NCBI RefSeq assembly: GCF_002215215.1
Contig: NZ_CP018632.1
Span: 390,001 to 454,000, forward strand
Source: Granulosicoccus antarcticus IMCC3135
Lineage (GTDB): Bacteria; Pseudomonadota; Gammaproteobacteria; Granulosicoccales; Granulosicoccaceae
DNA: 64,000 bases
Direction of reading: 5' to 3'
Notes under the pieces: model-generated
Databases searched by the model: none
Told to the model about the DNA's origin: nothing
The model's input: the letters and a program-made list of their open reading frames with translations, nothing else
Position numbers and translations under genes: made by a program
Shown: positions 34,242-41,098 of the stretch, piece after piece
Position numbering within the stretch: position 1 is the stretch's first letter
How the letters are laid out: each line of letters opens with the position of its first letter

Positions 34242-35318
34242 CTAAGGAGCGCAATGTCCTGCGCCGAGACGGAGAATATTTCGAGCCGCGTTAACGTCAC
34301 GATCATGCTGAACACCACATTCAACACATTGCCAGTCTCTTACCGAAAGAGCTCTTATTCCCTGCGGCCCGCACAGGCCTCCGCATTCGGAGCACGCTCG
34401 CGTGGTATAGGCTTCATTGATTTCTCGGTAGACAATACCGGCCTGCTGGCTCTTGTAGTCGAGCATTGTCTTGAAGCTGGCCCAGCTTGCGTCAAGCACA
34501 GACTTGGCCATCGTGGTTTTTGTCAGCTTCGAGTTACTGACATCTCCCACGTAGATCTCGCCGCATCGATTGACCAGATGGCGGCTGAATTTATGCAGGG
34601 CATCTGCTCTGCGATTCCTGATTTTTGCGTGAATCGCCCGGGCGCGCCGCTTGCGTCTTGCCCGTTGTGCCTTGGCAAGCTTGCCCTCCAGGTGGCGATA
34701 CCAACGTCCCTCCAGCACGGTGCCATCGCTGCAGGTGGCAACCGTTTTCAGACCAAGATCGATACCTATACTGTCTTGCCCCTTGGGACACGTGCGATCA
34801 ACCGAGACACAGATGCAAAAATACCATCGACCGCGAGCATCCTCAGTGAAACAACCTGCCCTGAACCTGTAATTGGCAAGACCGAAGCTGTCCCATACCT
34901 TGAAGTGAGAACCTGCAAAGAAGACCTGCCCGTGCTTCCAGTGAGCTGCCCGAGCCTTGAAGGGCACCCATCCCAACGAGCGTTTATCGCCAAAACTCTT
35001 GCGCCACCTCAGCTTGCGACGCTTTGCCGAGGAGCGTTTGCTGGCGTAGTGTTCGGCCGTTTCCTGAATCGTACTGCTGCCAATGTGCTCGAACTGCTTC
35101 GAGGCACCCACCGTGTAAGCAGAGAAGTCAAATCCGGACATCCACCGACCACGCTCCCGAATCATACGATCAGACAGGTCATTGCAGTAGTTCCATACCT
35201 GATTGACTTCTGTCGCCATGCTGCGCAAAAGCGGCGCGTGGCGATCTTTTACCCTGCCTTTGAGAACCTTGATGCATGTTGATTTCACAGCTCGATTGTA
35301 TAACCGTTCCGCCCCCAT
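34242..35318 (-). CDS. tnpB: RNA-guided nuclease TnpB (IS200/IS605 OrfB family)
   Basis: The 358-aa protein has a basic N-terminal region and a RuvC-I motif with Asp187 (SIGIDLGLKTVAT). An Arg-rich helix (about 215-240) follows, then a zinc ribbon (Cys309, Cys312, Cys331, Cys334) and RuvC-III DRDVNAARNIL (Asp341). The position normally held by the RuvC-II Glu is Gly258 (EIYVGDVSNSK); the conserved Glu in REINEAYTT (299 or 302) may serve instead, as in rearranged-site TnpBs. The frame is complete. A GTG at codon 11 is an alternative start. Confidence 0.9.
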   Translation of the reverse strand: MGAERLYNRAVKSTCIKVLKGRVKDRHAPLLRSMATEVNQVWNYCNDLSDRMIRERGRWMSGFDFSAYTVGASKQFEHIGSSTIQETAEHYASKRSSAKRRKLRWRKSFGDKRSLGWVPFKARAAHWKHGQVFFAGSHFKVWDSFGLANYRFRAGCFTEDARGRWYFCICVSVDRTCPKGQDSIGIDLGLKTVATCSDGTVLEGRWYRHLEGKLAKAQRARRKRRARAIHAKIRNRRADALHKFSRHLVNRCGEIYVGDVSNSKLTKTTMAKSVLDASWASFKTMLDYKSQQAGIVYREINEAYTTRACSECGGLCGPQGIRALSVRDWQCVECGVQHDRDVNAARNILRLGAGHCAP

Positions 35319-35370
35319 TCACCCAGAAGGGTCAACAATCACTAGATATATATACAGCATTCCAATTCCT

Positions 35371-35390
35371 CCCCGCCCTGAACGACGGGG
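35371..35390. repeat. Subterminal hairpin, left end of the TnpB element
   Basis: CCCCGCCCTGAACGACGGGG folds into a CCCCG/CGGGG stem with the same CCCTGAA loop as the right-end hairpin. It could be the left end of this element or the right end of an older, adjacent copy. Confidence 0.7.
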
Positions 35391-35399
35391 TATCCTTGG

Positions 35400-35609
35400 A
35401 ATTGAAGGGATGAAAGCGATACCAAACATGGCTCCGGGAACGATGCCGGCCAGGAATAGATCTGCAACGTTGAGATAGAGCGCTTGTAAGGGATAGCCAA
35501 GATCAAAGACGATGATCGGTAGTACCGTTGTGAGAAGAATGGCCCATACCAGCGGCACCCCCAGAAACACAGTGCCCAGAAAGACAGCAACGACAAAAAG
35601 CAGAATCAT
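35400..35609 (-). pseudogene. TRAP transporter large permease DctM, 5' fragment
   Basis: ATG 35609 overlaps the dctQ stop (ATGA), the normal coupling in TRAP operons. The first 45 residues match a DctM N-terminus (MILLFVVAVFLGTVFLGVPL). The sequence then jumps directly to LFLAGIVPGAMFGIAF, which in intact DctM lies around residue 170. So this fragment has an internal in-frame deletion of about 120 codons as well as the insertion that ends it. Confidence 0.88.
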
Positions 35610-35896
35610 GGGGCAATACTCACAGATGGGGAGTCGTTGTTGTCATCACCCTGTGTCGTCAGCGAGCCAGGTGGGTGCGTGATCTCCAGATAGCTGTTGA
35701 ACAGATGAAAGGTCAGGGACAGCAACATCCCGACGGGCATGGAGGCATACAGGAATCCGACCGGCAGGTAGAGAACAGTCGTGCGTTGCGCCCAGGTATG
35801 GGTTGATATGGACAGGCCGCTGATAATCAGACTGCCCAGTATCAAGATGACAATCAGGTTAATGACAGAGGCTGGGATACAGCCCCTGTTTTGCAA
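35606..35896 (-). pseudogene. TRAP transporter small permease DctQ, truncated
   Basis: About 96 codons remain from a TTG. They cover the C-terminal half of a DctQ protein (SLIISGLSISTHTWAQRTTV, YLPVGFLYASMPVGMLLSLT). The N-terminal two helices, about 70 residues, are missing and the leading residues (MQNRGCIPAS) do not fit the family. The stop overlaps dctM. It is part of the same decayed operon. Confidence 0.75.
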
Positions 35897-35921
35897 GTAG
35901 GTGTTTTATAGAGGATGAAGG

Positions 35922-36698
35922 CTATTGAGCAGGCTTCATCTCGCGAATTCTGGCGGTATCCGCCAGTACACTATCCACGACCTCATCTCCATAGACTTCT
36001 CTGGCCTTGTCGTAAACTGACGTGACGGCCTCACGGAATGGCGTGATGTCCGGCGTAGATACCTTGGCGCCGGCGGTCACCATTTCCTCCAGTTGCGCAT
36101 CAACAGAGCTTTTGACCAGCTCTCGGCTGAACGTGGCAGCTTCTTCGCCGGCCTTCAGTACAGCGGCCTTGTCTTCGTCCGAGAATGACTGCCAGCTTTT
36201 TTCTGAAATGGTCAGTGGAAGAGGGCTGTATACATGGCGAGTCAGAGTCAGATAAGGGGCAACTTCATTGAAACGCAACGATTTTATGGTGTCGACCGGG
36301 TTCTCCTGTCCATTGACCGTGCCTTGTTGAATGGCAAGATAGACATCCGTAATGGGCATGACTACCGTCTGAAAGCCAATAGCCTCCATGCTCCAGCGAA
36401 TCATGTCATTGGGGTAGACGCGCATCTTCATGGTGGCAGCGTCAGCGGGAGAGCTCAGCGGCTCGTTCGTGGTAAAGCTGCGAAAGCCTGCCTCCCATGT
36501 CGCCAATACTCTGAAACCGACGTCCGGCAACTTGGCGAACTCTCCTTGTAGCCACTCTGAATGGTCGTAGAATTCCCAGCCTTGCTCATAGGTATCGAGC
36601 ATGAACGGCATGGCTGTCAGATTTAGCGAGTTGAGGTGCGTTGCATATGTGAGTAAGGTCGCAGCGGCTGCTGCAAGAATTCCAAGGTTGAGCTTCAT
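35922..36698 (-). pseudogene. TRAP transporter solute-binding protein DctP with internal deletion
   Basis: The 258-codon frame is intact but short (family about 330). The signal peptide (MKLNLGILAAAAATLLTYA) joins directly to a segment (LNLTAMPFMLDTYEQGWEFY) that normally lies about 80 residues further on, so the first lobe of the binding protein is missing. The remainder is typical DctP, including the conserved Arg region MRVYPNDM and GTVNGQENPVDTI. With dctQ and dctM also damaged, I treat it as a pseudogene; translation is still possible. Confidence 0.7.
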
Positions 36699-36751
36699 GG
36701 TGTACTCCAGGGTGGTTGGTAAACGCTATTGCATTTTTATTTCTGCATGAG

Positions 36752-36767
36752 TTAACGTATACGTTAA
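36752..36767. promoter_or_regulatory. Candidate GntR (FadR-type) operator
   Basis: TTAACGTATACGTTAA is a perfect 16-bp palindrome centred on GTATAC, a common core of FCD/FadR-group GntR sites. It lies in the 148-bp region between dctP (leftward) and the dehydrogenase gene (rightward). A GntR regulator is encoded at 38949-39632 at the end of the rightward set and is the likely ligand-responsive repressor. Confidence 0.6.
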
Positions 36768-36845
36768 GATGTGCCTCATCAACTGTCCGAGCAATTGTTC
36801 ACGCAACTTTGACTTTGTTGAAGACCGATTCAAGGAGATACCCGA

Positions 36846-37937
36846 ATGTCCCGTTCTTTTGACGTGGTTGTTTTTGAGGGCGATGGAATAGGTCCTGAAA
36901 TCACAGCTCCGACCCTTGATATCTTGCGTAGAGTCAGCGAGAAATCAGCCTATGAGCTGGTTTTCAATACGCTGCCGGCAGGCGCCAATCTATATGCAAA
37001 GACCGGCGAGTCGCTGCCAGCAACCTCCTTGGAAGCTGCGAGAAATGCTGATGCGATATTACTGTCAGCCATGGGTTTACTCAATATTCGCAAGCCGGAC
37101 GGTACCGAGATTTCTCCGCAGTTGGATCTCAGGAGTGAGCTAGATCTGTTTGCGGGCGTCCGTCCGGTGCGAATTACTCCCGGCCTGAAAACTCCTCTCA
37201 AACTTGAGGAAGGCAAAACGGTTGATTTTGTGCTGATTCGCGAAAGCACCGAAGGTCTTTTCTACAGTCGTGGAAACGGCGAGGTGAATCAGGATGAAGC
37301 TAGAGAAACACTGGTGATCACTCGCAAGACGAGTGAAAAATTATTTAAATTTGCCTTCAATCTTGCCAGGCAACGTCAGTCTGCAGGGCAGGGGGAAGGG
37401 CGTGTTACCTGTGTCGACAAGGCTAATGTCTTCAGAGCCTTCGCCTTTTTTCGCGACATATTCAATGGCGAAGCAAGGCATTACCCGGAACTGATTGCCG
37501 ATCATGCTTATGTGGATGCAACAGCGCTGTGGATGGTTCAAAAGCCCTGGTTTTTTGACGTCATGGTGACGGAAAACATGTTTGGTGACATTCTTTCCGA
37601 TTTGGGTGCCGGGCTGATGGGTGGTCTGGGAGTGGCACCGTCTGCTGATATTGGTGAAAATCATGCGGTTTTTCAGCCCTGTCACGGCTCCGTTCCGGAT
37701 ATTGCCGGGCTAGGAATAGCGAACCCGTTTGCCATGATTCTGTCAGCCACCATGATGCTGGACTGGCTGGGTATCAGGCACGAACAGCCGGAGTTGGTGC
37801 GCGATGGAGGTTTGCTACGCGACGCCGTGGACCGGGTGATAGCAAGCGGCCGCTCAACAACACGAGATCTGGGGGGGAGCAGCACGACAGCTGATGCCGC
37901 TGCTGCTGTTCTGCAAGCCTTTGAAGGTGCTATATGA
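36846..37937 (+). CDS. Isocitrate/isopropylmalate dehydrogenase-family enzyme
   Basis: The 363-aa protein is a full-length beta-decarboxylating dehydrogenase: N-terminal EGDGIGPEI, the substrate-binding Arg region (RSELDLFAGVRPVR), metal-site NMFGDILSDLGAGLMGG, and the adenine-binding GSVPDIAGLGIANP. NAD(P)-dependent oxidative decarboxylation of a 2-hydroxy acid is expected (isopropylmalate, tartrate or similar). Genomic context (TRAP genes, Gfo/Idh enzyme, GntR) points to catabolism of an organic acid rather than leucine synthesis. It overlaps the next gene by ATGA. The exact substrate is not decided. Confidence 0.88.
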   Translation: MSRSFDVVVFEGDGIGPEITAPTLDILRRVSEKSAYELVFNTLPAGANLYAKTGESLPATSLEAARNADAILLSAMGLLNIRKPDGTEISPQLDLRSELDLFAGVRPVRITPGLKTPLKLEEGKTVDFVLIRESTEGLFYSRGNGEVNQDEARETLVITRKTSEKLFKFAFNLARQRQSAGQGEGRVTCVDKANVFRAFAFFRDIFNGEARHYPELIADHAYVDATALWMVQKPWFFDVMVTENMFGDILSDLGAGLMGGLGVAPSADIGENHAVFQPCHGSVPDIAGLGIANPFAMILSATMMLDWLGIRHEQPELVRDGGLLRDAVDRVIASGRSTTRDLGGSSTTADAAAAVLQAFEGAI

Positions 37938-38968
37938 CGACGGCGCTCATACGCGTAGCCTGTCTGGGCGCAGGCTATTTCAGTCGCTTTCATTATGAAG
38001 CCTGGCGGCGGATGAATAATGTGGAGTTGGTTGGCGCCGCAGACATCTCAATTGATCGAGCGGCCTCGACAGGTCTGCCAGCCTTCTCCAGTCTGGCCAT
38101 GATGCTCGAGGCGGTGATCCCCGACATTCTGGATATCATTACCACGCCGCCCACGCATCTCGAGGTTATCCGAACGGCATTGCAGGAAGGTGTAAAAACC
38201 ATCATCTGCCAAAAACCTTTCTGTCAGTCGCTGGAAGAGGCGCAGACTGCAGTTGCATTGGCGGAGTCCGCCGGTGCCTTGTTGATCGTGCATGAAAATT
38301 TTCGCTTTCAGCCCTGGTATCGTTGTATGGCACAAGCCATCAAGGAAGGCTTGGTGGGTACTGTTCAACAATTTGAATTCAGATTGCGTCCGGGTGATGG
38401 TCAAGGTGCAGACGCCTACCTGGAGCGGCAGCCGTATTTTCGTGAAATGCCGCGACTGCTCATCCATGAGACAGGAGTTCACTTTGCGGATGTATTTCTC
38501 TATCTGTTAGGCATGCCTGATGGCGTCTATGCTGATCTACGACGCATTAATCCGTCAATAAAAGGTGAAGATGCAGGCTATTTCATCTTTGAATATGCCA
38601 ATGGCTGTCGCGCCATATTTGACGGAAATCGTCATTTGGATCACGCGGCTGAAAATTTGCGAATGACAATGGGTGAAGCGCTACTCGAAGGCGATAGAGG
38701 GTCTCTATCATTAACGGGGGATGGTACGATAAAGTATCGGAAGTTCGGTTCGCGTGAACTAACGATATTGTTACCAGGTTCGGGATCGCAGAGTTTTGGT
38801 GGCGATTGTGTGCTGGCATTGCAGAATCATGTGGTTGCAGGGCTGCAGACAGGGTCGTTGATCGAAAATCAGGCCAGGGACTACATCGCTGTCATGAATC
38901 TGGAAGAAATCATCTACCGCTCTGCAGCAGAGCACCGGAAATACAACGTTGAAACATTCGTCCGATAG
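37934..38968 (+). CDS. Gfo/Idh/MocA-family oxidoreductase
   Basis: The 344-aa protein has an N-terminal Rossmann fold (RVACLGAGYFSRFHYEAW) and the Gfo/Idh/MocA C-terminal domain (ETGVHFADVFLYLLG with its conserved His). The usual EKP motif reads QKP (IICQKPF); the catalytic Lys is kept. NAD(P)-dependent oxidation of a sugar or polyol-like compound is expected. It is coupled to the dehydrogenase upstream, and its end overlaps the GntR gene. Confidence 0.87.
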   Translation: MTTALIRVACLGAGYFSRFHYEAWRRMNNVELVGAADISIDRAASTGLPAFSSLAMMLEAVIPDILDIITTPPTHLEVIRTALQEGVKTIICQKPFCQSLEEAQTAVALAESAGALLIVHENFRFQPWYRCMAQAIKEGLVGTVQQFEFRLRPGDGQGADAYLERQPYFREMPRLLIHETGVHFADVFLYLLGMPDGVYADLRRINPSIKGEDAGYFIFEYANGCRAIFDGNRHLDHAAENLRMTMGEALLEGDRGSLSLTGDGTIKYRKFGSRELTILLPGSGSQSFGGDCVLALQNHVVAGLQTGSLIENQARDYIAVMNLEEIIYRSAAEHRKYNVETFVR

Positions 38969-39632
38969 CGAAAGATACACGTCACAGACGCACCGAGCTG
39001 TTGCAGATCTGCGGGGGCTGATTTTTTCGGGTGAATTGCCGGCAGGCACGGATCATCTGGAAATCGAGTTGGCAGAGCGGCTTTCCATGTCGCGAACACC
39101 AGTTCGAGAGGCTGCCAGGGTGCTGGAAGCACAAGGGTTACTGGAAGTACGCCCACGAAAGGGTGTGCGCATCTTGTCCCTGTCGGCCAACGACATGGAT
39201 GAAATCTATGTGGTGCTTACCGAGCTGGAAAGTCTGGCGGCCGGTCTGGCAGCCCGGGGTAAGTATACAAAGAAGGAATTACGTCCCTTGCTCGGTACTG
39301 TGGCGGACATGGAAGCGTCTTTGAAACGTGTGGACCGAGAGGCCTGGGCAGAAGCCGATGCACGATTCCATGATGAACTGGTTCGACTGGCGGGGAACTC
39401 TCGCATGGCGGCGATCATCTCCAACTTCAATGATCAGGTTCGACGGGCACGAGCGTTCACTTTGCACATTCGGCCTTTGCCCGTGAAGTCCAATGAGGAG
39501 CACCGTGCGCTATATGAGGCAATTGCACGTGGCGATGAGAAAGGTGCACGCAAGATGCATTGGCAGCACCGCGAAAATGCCCGTAAATTATTAACTTCGA
39601 TTCTCGAAGAAGTGGGCATGAAGCATCTTTAG
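38949..39632 (+). CDS. GntR-family transcriptional regulator (FCD group)
   Basis: The 227-aa protein has a winged helix-turn-helix at about 15-75 (LIFSGELPAGTDHLEIELAE, MSRTPVREAARVLEAQGLLE) and an all-helical FCD ligand domain with metal-binding Asp/His residues (DARFHDELVRLAGN, EEHRALYEAIARGD). Start is TTG 38949, inside the end of the upstream gene; the next ATG lies within the helix-turn-helix and would be too late. It probably binds the palindrome at 36752 and responds to the pathway substrate. Confidence 0.88.
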   Translation: MKHSSDSERYTSQTHRAVADLRGLIFSGELPAGTDHLEIELAERLSMSRTPVREAARVLEAQGLLEVRPRKGVRILSLSANDMDEIYVVLTELESLAAGLAARGKYTKKELRPLLGTVADMEASLKRVDREAWAEADARFHDELVRLAGNSRMAAIISNFNDQVRRARAFTLHIRPLPVKSNEEHRALYEAIARGDEKGARKMHWQHRENARKLLTSILEEVGMKHL

Positions 39633-39758
39633 TGACAAGGCTTTTGATTTTGTGAAAAGCACTGTTTCAATGAAAGCCTGTTGCTGAATCGCACCTCTTG
39701 CGGGCTGACTAAGCTGGTGGGAAGGTATACTCTACAGTCCACCCCACAGCAGGTACTC

Positions 39759-40625
39759 ATGGTGCGATACGAAGCCCCACAAACCACCCCAGAAGCCATA
39801 GCATTGCTCGCCAGTGCCAAAGGTCGGGTGCATATTCTGGCCGGCGGAACGGATCTGATCGTCCGCATGAAAGGCGAATACATCGAGCCTGATGTCATCG
39901 TCGATATCAAGCGTATCAAGTCGATGCAATCGATTCGCAAAACTGCCGCAGGAACCTCTATCGGCGCCGCCGCCACTTGCGGCTCGATGGGCCGGCACAA
40001 GGCATTGAAAAAAGCCTGGCCCGGTGTTGTCGAGGCGGCCAATCTGATTGGTTCTGACCAGATTCAGGGTCGTTGCACGATCGTTGGTAATCTGTGTAAT
40101 GCCTCTCCCGCCGCTGACAGTATTCCTGCCCTGATTGCAGCAGGTGCGCAGGCTCTGGTCATCGGGCCCAAAGGTGAACGCCTGCTGGATGTGGACAAAA
40201 TCCCCACAGGACCTGGCAAGAACTCACTGAAGAAGGGCGAGATGGTGGTCTCCATCGAATTGCCGGCGCGCGCGCCTCGTTCGGCTGATGCCTACTTGCG
40301 TTTCACACCACGAACCGAAATGGATATTGCGGTGGTCAGCGCTGCTGTCAACCTGACTATAGACAAGAAAAGCGTGATTACAGAAGCACGAGTGGTGCTG
40401 GGTGCTGTGGCTATAACCGCCATTCGTGTACCTGCTGCGGAGGCAGCACTGATAGGCAACACGCTCGACGAAGCAACACTGGCAGCCGTGGCTGAGGCCT
40501 GTTCTGCTGCCTGTAATCCCATCAATGATAAACGCGGCACCGTGGAATACCGAACACGAGTGGCCGGTGTATTGGCAAAACGGGCTGCTCAGTCAGCCTG
40601 GGCCCGCGCTGGAGGAAAAGCATGA
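39759..40625 (+). CDS. Molybdenum hydroxylase, FAD-binding (medium) subunit
   Basis: From ATG 39759 the protein is 288 aa. FAD-binding motifs are AGGTDLIVRMKGE near the N-terminus and TIVGNLCNASPAAD in the middle, followed by the CO-dehydrogenase flavoprotein C-terminal domain. It passes electrons from the Mo and Fe-S subunits to the acceptor. It overlaps the Fe-S subunit by ATGA. A longer in-frame start at 39681 lacks support. Confidence 0.92.
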   Translation: MVRYEAPQTTPEAIALLASAKGRVHILAGGTDLIVRMKGEYIEPDVIVDIKRIKSMQSIRKTAAGTSIGAAATCGSMGRHKALKKAWPGVVEAANLIGSDQIQGRCTIVGNLCNASPAADSIPALIAAGAQALVIGPKGERLLDVDKIPTGPGKNSLKKGEMVVSIELPARAPRSADAYLRFTPRTEMDIAVVSAAVNLTIDKKSVITEARVVLGAVAITAIRVPAAEAALIGNTLDEATLAAVAEACSAACNPINDKRGTVEYRTRVAGVLAKRAAQSAWARAGGKA

Positions 40626-41095
40626 CTCAATTAGTTAACACACAGATCAATGGCGATGCCGTGGGCTTTGCCTGTGAAATCGACGAAACCCTGCTGGATG
40701 TTCTGCGCAATCGTGTGGGTCTCAGCGGTGCCAAGGAAGGTTGTGGCACTGGCGATTGTGGTGCCTGTAGCGTGATTCTGGATGGCACTCTGGTGTGCTC
40801 CTGCCTGGTGCTGGGAGTCGAGGCTGAAGGGCGAAAGGTTGAAACGGTTGAGGGTTTGAGTGATGGTGCCGATCTGCATCCATTGCAGACAAAGTTCATC
40901 GAGCATGCCGCTCTGCAGTGCGGGATCTGTACACCGGGTTTTCTGATGGCTGCGAAGGCACTATTGAAGAACAACCCTGACCCGACTGAAGAAGAAATTC
41001 GTTATGCCCTGGCCGGCAATTTGTGCCGCTGTACTGGCTACGACAAGATCGTACGTGCCGTACAGGCCACCGCTGCAGACATGCGAGGAAGCTGA
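40622..41095 (+). CDS. Molybdenum hydroxylase, 2Fe-2S (small) subunit
   Basis: The 157-aa protein carries both clusters' motifs: plant-type CGTGDCGACSVILDG and the second-domain CGICTPGFLM with CRCTGYDKIV. Length is typical for CoxS/HcrC/XdhC-type subunits. It is coupled to the flavoprotein gene before and sits three bases before the catalytic subunit gene. Confidence 0.96.
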   Translation: MTQLVNTQINGDAVGFACEIDETLLDVLRNRVGLSGAKEGCGTGDCGACSVILDGTLVCSCLVLGVEAEGRKVETVEGLSDGADLHPLQTKFIEHAALQCGICTPGFLMAAKALLKNNPDPTEEEIRYALAGNLCRCTGYDKIVRAVQATAADMRGS

Positions 41096-41098
41096 TAC

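Larger units (their letters stand above)
34204..35400 (-). mobile_element. IS1341-type (IS200/IS605 family, TnpB-only) element in dctM
   Basis: A tnpB gene is flanked by two related 20-nt hairpins in the same orientation (34215-34234 and 35371-35390). Both have a CCCTGAA loop and are bordered by TCCT on the left and ATTCC/TATCC on the right. This is typical of the subterminal palindromes of IS200/IS605 elements. DctM coding sequence resumes outside on both sides. There is no tnpA, so the element depends on a transposase elsewhere or is a relic. Exact ends are estimated. The downstream end of tnpB is where an omega-RNA would be expected. Confidence 0.75.

Noticed and set aside
34254-35282. 342-codon rightward frame
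   Set aside because: It lies exactly antisense to tnpB, whose RuvC and zinc-ribbon motifs are unmistakable.
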